A stretch of 32,066 bases of DNA from Pseudomonadales bacterium. GTDB taxonomy: Bacteria > Pseudomonadota > Gammaproteobacteria > Pseudomonadales > Azotimanducaceae. The number at the start of each line of letters is the position of its first letter. Within the stretch, counting starts at the first letter, position 1. Shown in pieces: positions 15,228-23,054 of this stretch. The position numbers and the translations under genes were made by a program. The stretch covers positions 1-32,066 of the forward strand of contig JAQWIX010000152.1 in NCBI GenBank assembly GCA_029248675.1, in the 5' to 3' direction. The notes below the pieces were generated by a model. That model did no database searches and was not told the origin of the DNA. It saw only the letters and a list, made by a program, of their open reading frames with translations.

Positions 15228-15601
15228 CAGTATTGACCCAGAAACCCCGAGACCTGACTGAACGGACCCTGTCGTCCGGAGTCACCAGATTCAAAAACAC
15301 TGACCTCGACGCGTCGCATCCAAGGGTGGTCAGTGGACTTAATCTCGGTTACGACCTCCCATTCCCGGTCGGCGAACACCAGTCGGCTTTGCTTTTTTCC
15401 GGTGTTCAAAGAGCGGGGATTTTGACGCTGCAACAGCCGCATACGCGTCAAGTGGTTACTGGCAATCCAACTGGCTACCGTTCGTTGTTCAAGTGCCCTA
15501 GTCTGGTTGGCAACGCCGCCCACGGCAGTGGATACCGACGCCCCGATTACGCCAATAATGGCTATGGCGATGAGCATCTCCAGTAAGGTAAAACCTCGCA
15601 T
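15227..15601 (-). CDS. gspI: Type II secretion system minor pseudopilin GspI
   Basis: 124 aa. It has a minimal leader, MRG, directly followed by FTLLEMLIAIAIIGVIGASVSTAVGG with Glu at +5, then ALEQRTVASWIASNHLTRMRLLQR, the characteristic GspI segment. The ORF track begins one codon earlier at GTG 15604. I chose ATG 15601, which shares one base with the gspH stop (TGATG) as the neighbouring genes do. It nucleates the pseudopilus tip with GspJ and GspK. Confidence 0.95.
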   Translation of the reverse strand: MRGFTLLEMLIAIAIIGVIGASVSTAVGGVANQTRALEQRTVASWIASNHLTRMRLLQRQNPRSLNTGKKQSRLVFADREWEVVTEIKSTDHPWMRRVEVSVFESGDSGRQGPFSQVSGFLGQY

Positions 15602-16347
15602 CACCGGAATCCATCTACCAGTTTATCCGTTTCTTGAATTTGCACCGGGCTAAAACCATCCGTGCCTAGGCGGACAGTCTGCTTGCTGCCGGAAAACTGC
15701 ATATCAATAAAGAACTGGCTGGCTTCGCCGCTTGAAAAGAACACCACATCGGGTAAATTTTTTTCTTTCTCGGCACCGGTGATGCCCGAAGCATTTGGAT
15801 CCACAGCAGCAAACACAGCAGCACTGATATCCTCAAAACCGCCCTCTTGAACGGTGATCGTAAAATTTACTGGAGCGGTCGGTTCGTCAGGTTCAAAAGG
15901 TTTCTGTCGCTGGGGCACCCAGCGTCCGGAGATGTCGTCAAAGGCCACGACCCCGTAGCCCTCTTCATGCACATGAAGGCCCCATTCTTGGTTGTTTTGA
16001 ATGGCCCTATCCCGCGCTAACTCAATGCGTTGGGCCATGCGTTGGGCAAAGCCCTGCAGCGCGCGTTGATCGCTGGCTGGGTTCAGAGAAAGAACTGCAG
16101 CACCCATCAAAATGCCCAGCACGGCCACCACTATTAATAATTCTATGAGCGTAAAACCCAGAGTCCTTGGGGTACTGGGCTTAGCATTGGGCCTAGTTCT
16201 TGGCTTGGCCCCGAGGCTGGTTCTTAGAACGCCCCCTATATGTTTTCTTAGGCTCCTTATCAGCCCCTTTTTTAAACTTCTCCTCAGGTTGAGTTCTGGG
16301 CCGCCACTCGTCTGTTGAGTTAACGGATTTAGGCGCCACAGTTGCAT
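15601..16347 (-). CDS. gspH: Type II secretion system minor pseudopilin GspH with unusually long leader
   Basis: The prepilin motif TLG^FTLIELLIVVAVLGILMGAAVL, followed by DQRALQGFAQRMAQRIELARDRAIQNNQEWGLHVHEEGYGV and a C-terminal beta domain ending VRLGTDGFSPVQIQ, identifies GspH. Downstream of the cleavage site the size (about 184 residues) is normal. The odd part is upstream: the first usable starts are ATG 16347 or ATG 16353, giving a 64-66-residue leader, against about 6-20 in the family. It is rich in Arg and Lys (LRRSLKKGLIRSLRKHIGG, AKPRTRPNAKP). No ATG, GTG or TTG lies nearer in frame. The ORF-track start at 16434 would overlap gspG. Shine-Dalgarno signals at either ATG are weak. Start position is therefore uncertain. 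Confidence 0.88.
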   Translation of the reverse strand: MQLWRLNPLTQQTSGGPELNLRRSLKKGLIRSLRKHIGGVLRTSLGAKPRTRPNAKPSTPRTLGFTLIELLIVVAVLGILMGAAVLSLNPASDQRALQGFAQRMAQRIELARDRAIQNNQEWGLHVHEEGYGVVAFDDISGRWVPQRQKPFEPDEPTAPVNFTITVQEGGFEDISAAVFAAVDPNASGITGAEKEKNLPDVVFFSSGEASQFFIDMQFSGSKQTVRLGTDGFSPVQIQETDKLVDGFR

Positions 16348-16372
16348 TACCATCGCCGAAGAACTCGAACCA

Positions 16373-16786
16373 TTAGAGATCTGAAAGACGGATGTCGGCG
16401 TCATTGTCCTCGCCACCTTCGGCACCATCCGCACCTAGGCTTATGATTTCGACATCACCATTTGTGTTTTCGTATAAATAGTCGGATCCCCAAGGATCTT
16501 GGGGCAGCTTCTTCAAGTATCCACTGGGGTTCCAATTCTTAGCTTCCGGTCGCCCGTTGGGACGTTCGACCAGTGCTTGCAACCCTTGGTCTGAAGACGG
16601 ATAGCGATAGTTGTCCAGTCGATAGACGTCAAGGGCGGCGGCCAAGGTCCGAAGATCCGTTTGCGCTGCCTGCACTCGAGCAGCATCTGGCCTAGAAAGT
16701 AGGGTTTGAGCCGCCAAACCACCCAAAATACTGAGAATAACGATAACCACCAAGATTTCGATAAGCGTAAAGCCCTGCTGTTTCAT
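16373..16786 (-). CDS. gspG: Type II secretion system major pseudopilin GspG
   Basis: 137 aa. Short leader MKQQG, then FTLIEILVVIVILSILGGLAAQ with Glu at +5. The body has the diagnostic GspG sequence: AQTDLRTLAAALDVYRLDNYRYPSSDQGLQALVERP, GYLKKLPQDPWGSDYLYENT, and GDVEIISLGADGAEGGEDNDADIRLSDL. The last stretch carries the Ca-binding Asp-rich loop and the C-terminal I-S-LGADG-EGG motif. GspG is the main subunit of the pseudopilus that pushes exoproteins through the secretin. An AGGGA site precedes the ATG. A 108-bp gap with a 23-bp tandem repeat separates it from gspF, the longest gap in the gsp run. Confidence 0.97.
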   Translation of the reverse strand: MKQQGFTLIEILVVIVILSILGGLAAQTLLSRPDAARVQAAQTDLRTLAAALDVYRLDNYRYPSSDQGLQALVERPNGRPEAKNWNPSGYLKKLPQDPWGSDYLYENTNGDVEIISLGADGAEGGEDNDADIRLSDL

Positions 16787-16804
16787 TCAATCCCTCTCTG
16801 TTTT

Positions 16805-16850
16805 ACCGACGTTTTTATCGAACTTTTACCGTATTTTTCATCGAACTTTA
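16805..16850. repeat. Two tandem 23-bp imperfect repeats between gspF and gspG
   Basis: Copy 1 (16805-16827) and copy 2 (16828-16850) are directly adjacent. Each starts ACCG and carries ATCGAACTTT at the same offset; 18 of 23 positions match. They lie 19 to 64 nt upstream of the gspG start. A regulatory role (protein site or mRNA structure that adjusts GspG level) is possible but not shown. Confidence 0.6.
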
Positions 16851-16894
16851 GCCTATCGCCGGCCACACCAGACACCTATCATTTTGCCTGGGCG

Positions 16895-18106
16895 TTATAC
16901 CAACTGGTTCATGCTTAACATGGGCAGCAATATAGCCATCACAATGAAAAGTACCACGCCCCCCATCATCAACAACATCAGTGGTTCAAACAATTTCACT
17001 AAGGCTGATACCACACGCTCCACTTCTGACTGCTGGAAATCCGCCACTCGACCGAGCATGGCATCCAAGGTGCCGCTCTGCTCCCCCGCCGCTACCATGT
17101 GGAGCAACATCGGCGGCATCTGTCCTACTTTCCCAAGACTGATGTGTAAGCTGATTCCCTCGCTAACCCGTTGGGTCGCTTCGGTGAGAGCCCGCTGAAG
17201 CCATTGGTTAGAAACTACCCCGGAAGCAATATGCATGGCTTCTACTAATGGCACGCCAGAGCGCGTCAAGATTGATAGCGTGTTGGTATAGCGAGCGGCA
17301 TTTGCGCTTCGCGTAATTCGCTGTATTAAAGGCATGTCAAATTTCATGCGATCCCAGCGCAGCCGCATTCTTGGCTGGGCAAGCAGCCAGCGAATGCAAA
17401 GAACCGACAGCGCGACAGCAATGATCAGGAGCCACCAATAGTTTGCCATCAGGTCCGTAATCCCGATCAGCACGGTAGTGAACCAGGGCAGTTCCTGTCC
17501 GGTATCCACAATGACGTTCACCATGTCCGGAACGATATACACCATCAAGCCGGAAATGATCAGCACGGCCATGGTGAGGAGTACGGCTGGGTAAACCATG
17601 GCCATTTCCACATTCCGCGTGGCGCTGAACTGGCGCTCTTCGTAATCGGCTAAGTTTTCAAGCACTTTGTCGAGAAAACCGGACTGTTCCCCAGCCGTTA
17701 CTGTTGCCCTGTAAAGGGCGTTAAAACTACTACTGTGATCGCTCAAGCTCACGGCTAAGCTGTGGCCTTCTAGCACCTTACTGCGAATGGCCATAATCAG
17801 GCCTTTGACATGCTGCTTTTCAGCTTGCTCGGCCACGGCGGCTAGGGCTGCTTCAATGGGTAAGCTGGATCCGATCAATGTGGCCAGTTGCCGGGTAAAG
17901 AGCACGCGATCCAGATGCCCGAGTTTGCGCTGGAAAGATACTCCGGAACGTTTGATGGTCGACTGGCTGGCTGTCACGTTTACCTTGGTCGGCATGAGCG
18001 CTTGATCGCGCAGCAATGCGCGCGCATGACGGGCGCTGTCGGCTTCGATAACACCTTTGCGGGTTCTCCCGGCCTCGTCTAAGGCTTGGTACTCAAATGC
18101 CGCCAT
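16895..18106 (-). CDS. gspF: Type II secretion system inner-membrane platform protein GspF
   Basis: 403 aa, exact family size. It starts MAAFEYQALDEAGRTRKGVIEADSARHARALLRDQ, the usual GspF opening. Two repeated cytoplasmic helical domains follow, one at LDRVLFTRQLATLIGSSLPIEAALAAVAEQ and one at TRSANAARYTNTLSILTRSGVPLVEAMHIA, with membrane helices at about MAMVYPAVLLTMAVLIISGLMVYIVPDM, WWLLIIAVALSVLCIRWLL and the C-terminal FEPLMLLMMGGVVLFIVMAILLPMLSMNQLV. GspF is the polytopic core that links the GspE ATPase to pseudopilus growth. It starts 30 nt after the gspE stop. Confidence 0.97.
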   Translation of the reverse strand: MAAFEYQALDEAGRTRKGVIEADSARHARALLRDQALMPTKVNVTASQSTIKRSGVSFQRKLGHLDRVLFTRQLATLIGSSLPIEAALAAVAEQAEKQHVKGLIMAIRSKVLEGHSLAVSLSDHSSSFNALYRATVTAGEQSGFLDKVLENLADYEERQFSATRNVEMAMVYPAVLLTMAVLIISGLMVYIVPDMVNVIVDTGQELPWFTTVLIGITDLMANYWWLLIIAVALSVLCIRWLLAQPRMRLRWDRMKFDMPLIQRITRSANAARYTNTLSILTRSGVPLVEAMHIASGVVSNQWLQRALTEATQRVSEGISLHISLGKVGQMPPMLLHMVAAGEQSGTLDAMLGRVADFQQSEVERVVSALVKLFEPLMLLMMGGVVLFIVMAILLPMLSMNQLV

Positions 18107-18136
18107 TAGCCCTTAGTGTCCAAATACCGGTCTTGA

Positions 18137-19636
18137 TTAGTCATCAAGACTCACCCTAAGAACTTCGTCTACCGTGGTAATTCCCGCCAGAATTTTTTGT
18201 TTGCCGTCCTCACCAATGCTTGGGGCATTGCCGCGGGCATATCGATTCAACGCTTGCTCACTGGCAGCGTCGTGAATGAGTTCCCGCATTTTCTCGTCTA
18301 CCACAACCATCTCGTAAAGACCGGTTCGACCTAGGAATCCGGACTGCGAGCACTCGCCGCAACCGTTAGCCTGATAAACCATGGCCGTCGACTCTTGTAG
18401 GAATGTTAGTTCGCTGGGGTTGGCAGGTCGCTGAGTGGAGCAATGGGGGCACAAGACACGTACCAAACGCTGGGCTAACACGCCAATCAGACTGGAACTG
18501 AGCAAGAAAGGCTCCACCCCCATGTCAATGAGCCGGGTCACAGCGCCAACCGCCGAGTTGGTGTGCAATGTGGACATGACCAGGTGTCCGGTAAGACTGG
18601 CCTGAACAGCGATCTCTGCTGTTTCAATGTCGCGGATCTCCCCCACCATGACGACATCCGGGTCTTGGCGCAGGATAGCGCGTAGCCCTCGGGCAAAAGT
18701 CATGTCCGCTTTGTTGTTAACTTGGGTTTGGCCAATTCCCGGCAAGCTGTACTCAATCGGATCTTCTACCGTCAACACGTTGATCGTGCTGCCATTAAGC
18801 TCAGCAAGGGACCCGTACAGTGTCGTGGTCTTACCAGACCCGGTAGGTCCTGTAACCAGAAAGATGCCATGAGGTTTGTGCACAACGCCTTGGAGAGCCT
18901 TTAAGGTATGAGGCGCCAAACCTAATTTCTGTAGGTTTAGCCGGCCCGCCTGTTTGTCCAATAATCGCAGCACCACACGCTCGCCAAAGTTTGCCGGCAT
19001 CGTGCTGACACGTACATCCACTTCTCGTCCACCGATTCGCAGCGATATCCGGCCATCTTGGGGAATGCGCTTCTCCGCGATGTCCAGTTTGCCCATCACC
19101 TTGATTCGAGATATGAGTAAGGAGGCTAATTCTCGGCGTGGCCTAACCACCTCTCGCATTACACCGTCCACACGAAAACGTACCACCAAGGCCTGCTCAA
19201 ATGTTTCGATATGAACGTCGGAAGCGTTCTCGCGAATAGCCTGCGCTAATAGCGCGTTGATCAAGCGTATGATCGGGGCATCGTCTTGCTGCTCGAGGAG
19301 GTCCTCGGTCTCGGGCAAGGCACTTGCGAGACTGGCAAGATCCATCTCGTCCCCTAGGTCCTCCACCATTTGTTTGGCTTCGCTGGAGTCTCTGGCATAG
19401 ACCGTTGTAACTAACTCATCGAACTCTTCTTCACTTACCAACCGCACTCGTGCGCTGCGTTTTGTATGACGCCTGATTTCAGCCAGAGTTGTCAGCGTCG
19501 GGTTCGACTTAGCGCAAATCTCGATTGTCTGCTCAGCCTCATCCTTGACCACGACAACGCCGAACCGACGAGCAAAGGTAAAGGGCAGTCTGTCCTCGCT
19601 GTTTGAAGTACTCCTATGTGCCGACTCGTTCGTCAT
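18137..19636 (-). CDS. gspE: Type II secretion system ATPase GspE
   Basis: 499-aa cytoplasmic hexameric ATPase powering pseudopilus assembly. The N-terminal domain begins near LPFTFARRFGVVV. The N2 region DDAPIIRLINALLAQAIRENASDVHIETFEQALVVRFRVDGVM leads to the Walker A GPTGSGKT at residues 263-270, the Asp box VEDPIEYSLPGIGQTQVN, the Walker B region ILRQDPDVVMVGEIRD and the His box LTGHLVMSTLHTNSA. The zinc site has four cysteines, C396/C399 (CPHC) and C426/C429 (CGEC), as in classical GspE. All catalytic motifs are intact. It is the first gene of the gsp run, divergent from pyrB across 231 bp, so the operon promoter should lie in that gap. No gspC or gspD precedes it. Confidence 0.97.
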   Translation of the reverse strand: MTNESAHRSTSNSEDRLPFTFARRFGVVVVKDEAEQTIEICAKSNPTLTTLAEIRRHTKRSARVRLVSEEEFDELVTTVYARDSSEAKQMVEDLGDEMDLASLASALPETEDLLEQQDDAPIIRLINALLAQAIRENASDVHIETFEQALVVRFRVDGVMREVVRPRRELASLLISRIKVMGKLDIAEKRIPQDGRISLRIGGREVDVRVSTMPANFGERVVLRLLDKQAGRLNLQKLGLAPHTLKALQGVVHKPHGIFLVTGPTGSGKTTTLYGSLAELNGSTINVLTVEDPIEYSLPGIGQTQVNNKADMTFARGLRAILRQDPDVVMVGEIRDIETAEIAVQASLTGHLVMSTLHTNSAVGAVTRLIDMGVEPFLLSSSLIGVLAQRLVRVLCPHCSTQRPANPSELTFLQESTAMVYQANGCGECSQSGFLGRTGLYEMVVVDEKMRELIHDAASEQALNRYARGNAPSIGEDGKQKILAGITTVDEVLRVSLDD

Positions 19637-19734
19637 GTAAGAAACCTGTTCGTGTGGAGAATCTGGCCAGCGTTACTGTACGCCGGGAAGCTTAACTAAG
19701 AAAACTGCCCTTACGAGTGATCTTTTTGCTAGGT

Positions 19735-19751
19735 CGATCCCTCTTGGATCG
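19735..19751. repeat. Inverted repeat in the gspE-pyrB divergent spacer
   Basis: CGATCC-CTCTT-GGATCG: 6-bp arms around a 5-nt loop, in the 231-bp region between the divergent gspE and pyrB starts. It could belong to the pyrB leader or be an operator. It is short and may be chance. No pyrBI-style attenuator with a T tract was seen. Confidence 0.3.
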
Positions 19752-19867
19752 CTGGCCAAAACGTCTGGTACGAGACCTCGAGGGAGGCACCTTTCGACCA
19801 ATATCGCTGGCGCTCGTGTCTCAGCATCCATAATATCATCGACACCCGCGTAGCAAGGAAAGTATCT

Positions 19868-20884
19868 TTGAATTTTGTAGGCGCTCACATTATTTCTGTG
19901 GATCAATTCGACCGAGCGGCAGCGGATCGGGTATTTGAGGTTGCGGATAAGATGCAACCTTACGCCATGCGTAATCGCATCACTCGGGTGCTTCAGGGCG
20001 CCATCCTTTCGAACATGTTTTTTGAGCCAAGCACCCGGACGCGAGTCTCCTTCGGCTCCGCTTTCAACCTATTGGGCGGAGAGGTTCGCGAAACCACCGA
20101 GGCCAAATCATCTTCCTTGGCCAAGGGAGAATCTCTTTACGATACCGCCAGGGTTTTGTCCGGTTACAGTGATGTCATCGTCATGCGACACCCGGATGCC
20201 GGCAGCGTTGCCAAATTTGCAGAAGCCAGCCGCGTGCCCGTCATCAACGGTGGCGACGGACCAAACGAACATCCTAGCCAAGCGCTACTGGATCTTTACA
20301 CCATGCGTACGGAAATTGCGGCCCAAGGTCAGAGCATCGACGGACTTAGCATCGCCTTGATTGGCGACCTGCGGTACGGCCGAGCCGTGCACTCTCTGTG
20401 CAAGTTACTGTGTCTATATGACAACATCCGCCTGCATCTAATTTCTCCACAGGAGTTGGCGCTGCCTGGGGACATTGTGGCCTTGCTTAAAATCGCAGGC
20501 CATGAAGTACGTCAATATACGGATATGGCCGAGGGTATTGGCGGCGTGGACATCTTATACGTAACGCGTACCCAAGAAGAACGCTTTCCCTCTCAGCAAG
20601 AGGCGGACCGTTACCGCGGCTTGTTTCGGCTAAATCAGGCGATTTATACCCAAAACTGTGCACCTAACACAGTCATCATGCACCCGCTTCCACGGGATTC
20701 CCGGGCCCAAGCTCAAGAGCTGGACGACGATCTGAATCAGAACCCCAATCTGGCTATCTTTCGGCAGACTGACAATGGCATGCTGATTCGTATGGCCTTG
20801 TTCGCCCTCGTGCTCGATGTAGTGGATCAAGTGGACAACTTCGCACAACCGGTCACTTGGTTCACCGACAAAAGACACGGCTAG
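19868..20884 (+). CDS. pyrB: Aspartate carbamoyltransferase catalytic subunit
   Basis: 338 aa. It catalyses carbamoyl phosphate plus aspartate to N-carbamoylaspartate, the committed step of pyrimidine synthesis. Motifs: FFEPSTRTRVSF (carbamoyl-phosphate loop), SSLAKGESLYDTARVLSGYSDVIVMRHP with the active-site Lys, GDGPNEHPSQALLDLYT, GDLRYGRAVHSL, MHPLPRDSRAQAQELDDD (HPLPR substrate loop) and FRQTDNGMLIRMALFAL. The start is TTG at 19868, preceded by AAGGAAA at good spacing; no better ATG is in frame. It is about 30 residues longer than the E. coli enzyme. No pyrI regulatory subunit or pyrC-like partner is adjacent, so it is a lone pyrB as in several gammaproteobacteria. It ends convergently with etfA at a shared terminator. 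Confidence 0.96.
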   Translation: MNFVGAHIISVDQFDRAAADRVFEVADKMQPYAMRNRITRVLQGAILSNMFFEPSTRTRVSFGSAFNLLGGEVRETTEAKSSSLAKGESLYDTARVLSGYSDVIVMRHPDAGSVAKFAEASRVPVINGGDGPNEHPSQALLDLYTMRTEIAAQGQSIDGLSIALIGDLRYGRAVHSLCKLLCLYDNIRLHLISPQELALPGDIVALLKIAGHEVRQYTDMAEGIGGVDILYVTRTQEERFPSQQEADRYRGLFRLNQAIYTQNCAPNTVIMHPLPRDSRAQAQELDDDLNQNPNLAIFRQTDNGMLIRMALFALVLDVVDQVDNFAQPVTWFTDKRHG

Positions 20885-20916
20885 ATAACGTTGTTCTCCG
20901 GGCAAAGGTGATGGCC

Positions 20917-20943
20917 AAAAAAAAGGGCCCGATTGGGCCCTTT
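20917..20943 (-). terminator. Bidirectional intrinsic terminator between pyrB and etfA
   Basis: AAAGGGCCC-GATT-GGGCCCTTT forms a 9-bp GC-rich stem with a 4-nt loop. On the minus strand it is followed by a run of eight T, ideal for stopping the etfBA transcript. On the plus strand the T tract is short, so it serves pyrB less well. Confidence 0.92.
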
Positions 20944-20964
20944 CTCGTGCAGATCGATGATGAA

Positions 20965-21894
20965 TCAGATCTGAGCTTCCAGTTCCGGCAAAACCGTGAA
21001 CAGGTCAGCCACTAGGCCGTAGTCGGCAACTTGGAAGATTGGGGCATCTTCGTCCTTGTTGATCGCAACGATCACCTTGCTGTCCTTCATGCCGGCTAGG
21101 TGCTGGATAGCACCGGAAATACCAACGGCAATGTACAAGTCCGGGGCAACAATCTTACCGGTCTGCCCTACCTGCATATCGTTGGGAACGAACCCTGCGT
21201 CCACGGCAGCTCGAGAGGCACCAATAGCGGCACCCAACTTATCTGCAATTCCGTCCAACATGCCGAAGTTCTCTCCGTTTTGCATACCGCGACCACCAGA
21301 AATGATCACGCTTGCAGCGGTCAACTCGGGGCGTTCGGACTCCGCAATTTCTTGAGAAACAAAGCTGGAGATGCCAGCGTCGGTAACGTTAGCAATGGCT
21401 TCAACACTGGCGCTGCCGCCTGTGCTGGCCACAGCGTCGTAAGCCGTACCACGCACTGAAACCACCTTGACCGAGTCATTGGACTTCACCGTGGCAATGG
21501 CGTTACCCGCGTATATAGGGCGTTTGAAGGTATCTGCGCTTTCAACGCTGATGATGTCGGAAATTTGCGCAACACCAAGCTTGGCTGCCACTCGTGGCAA
21601 GAAGCTACGTCCATTGGCGGTGTGAGCAGCCAGTACATGGCTGTACGGCGCTGCGACCTCGGCAACTAAGTCGCCTAAGTTTTCCGCCAGCTGATGCTCA
21701 TAGGCGGGGTTATCCGCAACCAGCACCTTGTTGACGCCGGGTACGGCGGCTACTTGACCGGCAACGCCGTCAACGCCGCTGCCTGCGACCAATACATCGA
21801 TGTCACCGCCAATAGCTTGGGCGGCAGCGATGGTCACAAGGGTAGCAGCCTTGTTTTCAGTGTTATCGTGTTCTGCAACGACTAATATGCTCAT
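20965..21894 (-). CDS. etfA: Electron transfer flavoprotein alpha subunit
   Basis: 309 aa, standard size. It starts [38 protein letters not shown] and has the FAD-binding C-domain: [92 protein letters not shown]. All these are invariant in EtfA. With EtfB it accepts electrons from acyl-CoA and related dehydrogenases and delivers them to ETF-QO. The start overlaps the etfB stop by 4 nt (ATGA), so the subunits are made in balance. Confidence 0.98.
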   Translation of the reverse strand: MSILVVAEHDNTENKAATLVTIAAAQAIGGDIDVLVAGSGVDGVAGQVAAVPGVNKVLVADNPAYEHQLAENLGDLVAEVAAPYSHVLAAHTANGRSFLPRVAAKLGVAQISDIISVESADTFKRPIYAGNAIATVKSNDSVKVVSVRGTAYDAVASTGGSASVEAIANVTDAGISSFVSQEIAESERPELTAASVIISGGRGMQNGENFGMLDGIADKLGAAIGASRAAVDAGFVPNDMQVGQTGKIVAPDLYIAVGISGAIQHLAGMKDSKVIVAINKDEDAPIFQVADYGLVADLFTVLPELEAQI

Positions 21895-22643
21895 GAGATC
21901 ACCTTCGCTTCGTTCTTGAGTTTATCGACCAGTTGTTCAACGGATTCGACCTTAATGCCTGCAGCTCGTTCTGCTGGGGCCTCTACCCTTAACACTTCTA
22001 CGGTAGGGTTCATGTCCACGCCCAGTTCATCCGGGGTCAAAACGTCCAGGGGCTTCTTCTTAGCCTTCATGATGTTTGGCAAAGAGGCGTATCGCGGTTC
22101 GTTTAATCGTAGGTCGGTGGTCACAACTGCGGGCAGATTCACCGAAATGGTCTGCATGCCGCCGTCGATTTCCCGCAGGACCTGGGCCTTACCGTCTGCC
22201 ACTGTTACTTCAGATGCAAAGGTGGCCTGTGGCATACCGGCTAGCGCTGCAAACATCTGACCGGTCTGACTGTTGTCGCCATCAATACTTTGCTTGCCGA
22301 AAATAACCACACCAGCCTGCTCGCGCTCTTGTACCGCAACCAAGGCTCGGGCAATGGCCAAGGGCTGGGCTTCGACGTCGGTTTCCACCAGGATGGCTCG
22401 ATCCGCACCCAAGGCTAGGCAGGTGCGTAGTTGTTCTTGGCAGGCAGTGCTGCCAACGGCAACAGCAATAACTTCTTCCGCTACACCCGCTTCTTTCATA
22501 CGAACGGCTTCTTCGATGCCGATTTCACAAAAAGGGTTAACAGACATTTTGACGTTGCTGAGATCAACGCCAGTGTTATCGGGCTTTACACGCACTTTGA
22601 CGTTGTAATCCACCACTCGTTTGACCGGTACAATAACCTTCAT
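21891..22643 (-). CDS. etfB: Electron transfer flavoprotein beta subunit
   Basis: 250 aa from ATG 22643. The ORF-track start at 22685 adds 14 residues not seen in the family. It opens [22 protein letters not shown] and shows [46 protein letters not shown] (AMP-binding region) and [31 protein letters not shown]. The recognition loop follows: [43 protein letters not shown], which docks partner dehydrogenases. It is divergent from the ETF-QO gene, the same layout as in Pseudomonas. Confidence 0.98.
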   Translation of the reverse strand: MKVIVPVKRVVDYNVKVRVKPDNTGVDLSNVKMSVNPFCEIGIEEAVRMKEAGVAEEVIAVAVGSTACQEQLRTCLALGADRAILVETDVEAQPLAIARALVAVQEREQAGVVIFGKQSIDGDNSQTGQMFAALAGMPQATFASEVTVADGKAQVLREIDGGMQTISVNLPAVVTTDLRLNEPRYASLPNIMKAKKKPLDVLTPDELGVDMNPTVEVLRVEAPAERAAGIKVESVEQLVDKLKNEAKVIS

Positions 22644-23054
22644 TGAATTTGAGTCCTCATTTGTTGGCTCGGACGTCTGCGGCATTCCCGCTGTCCTTGG
22701 AGCATTTTTACGACTAGCGCCTGAACGCTTAGTCTTTTTACCCGACTAGAAACCGACGACTACCATGCGGCATTTGCCACAACATTGCAGCGATATGTCA
22801 CGCATTTGGGTAAGTTTTTAGCACTTTGCTGGGGTATTTGGCGTAACGTCCCGGCGAAAGTCGGGTGACGAAAGCGCACAAACCGATTAACCTGCCGCCT
22901 GCGCGTCCACGCTGTCCTCAGCAAGAGGGCGACGCATTGTCCCTATGCCCTAGGCATAGGTCAAGACATCACCGATTGCGATGAATGCCGGCCAGATTAA
23001 CGTTGGTTGCGACATCGAGGTCGAGAGACACATTACTGGAAATAGAGGATTGCA
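22644..23054. other. 411-bp divergent regulatory region between etfBA and ETF-QO
   Basis: No gene recognised; small ORFs here lack family features. This region must contain both promoters for the two halves of the ETF pathway. It contains a clear 8-bp inverted repeat at 22942-22960 (listed separately), and a weaker one, TAGTC(N9)GACTA, near 22731-22750. I did not find a match I would call PsrA, FadR or LiuR. Confidence 0.5.
22942..22960. promoter_or_regulatory. Candidate operator: CCTATGCC-CTA-GGCATAGG
   Basis: Perfect 8-bp inverted repeat with a 3-bp centre, 95 nt upstream of the ETF-QO start in the divergent spacer. Size and symmetry fit a dimeric transcription regulator site. No T tract follows, so it is not a terminator. 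The regulator is unknown. Confidence 0.45.

Noticed and set aside
19673-19957. 94-aa minus-strand ORF across the gspE-pyrB spacer
   Set aside because: It overlaps the start of pyrB, has no recognised domain and no good ribosome site. The spacer is more likely regulatory.
22774-22799. Possible sigma-70 promoter (TTGCCA ... TATGTC) upstream of ETF-QO
   Set aside because: Spacing between the boxes is about 14 nt, too short, and the -10 match is poor.
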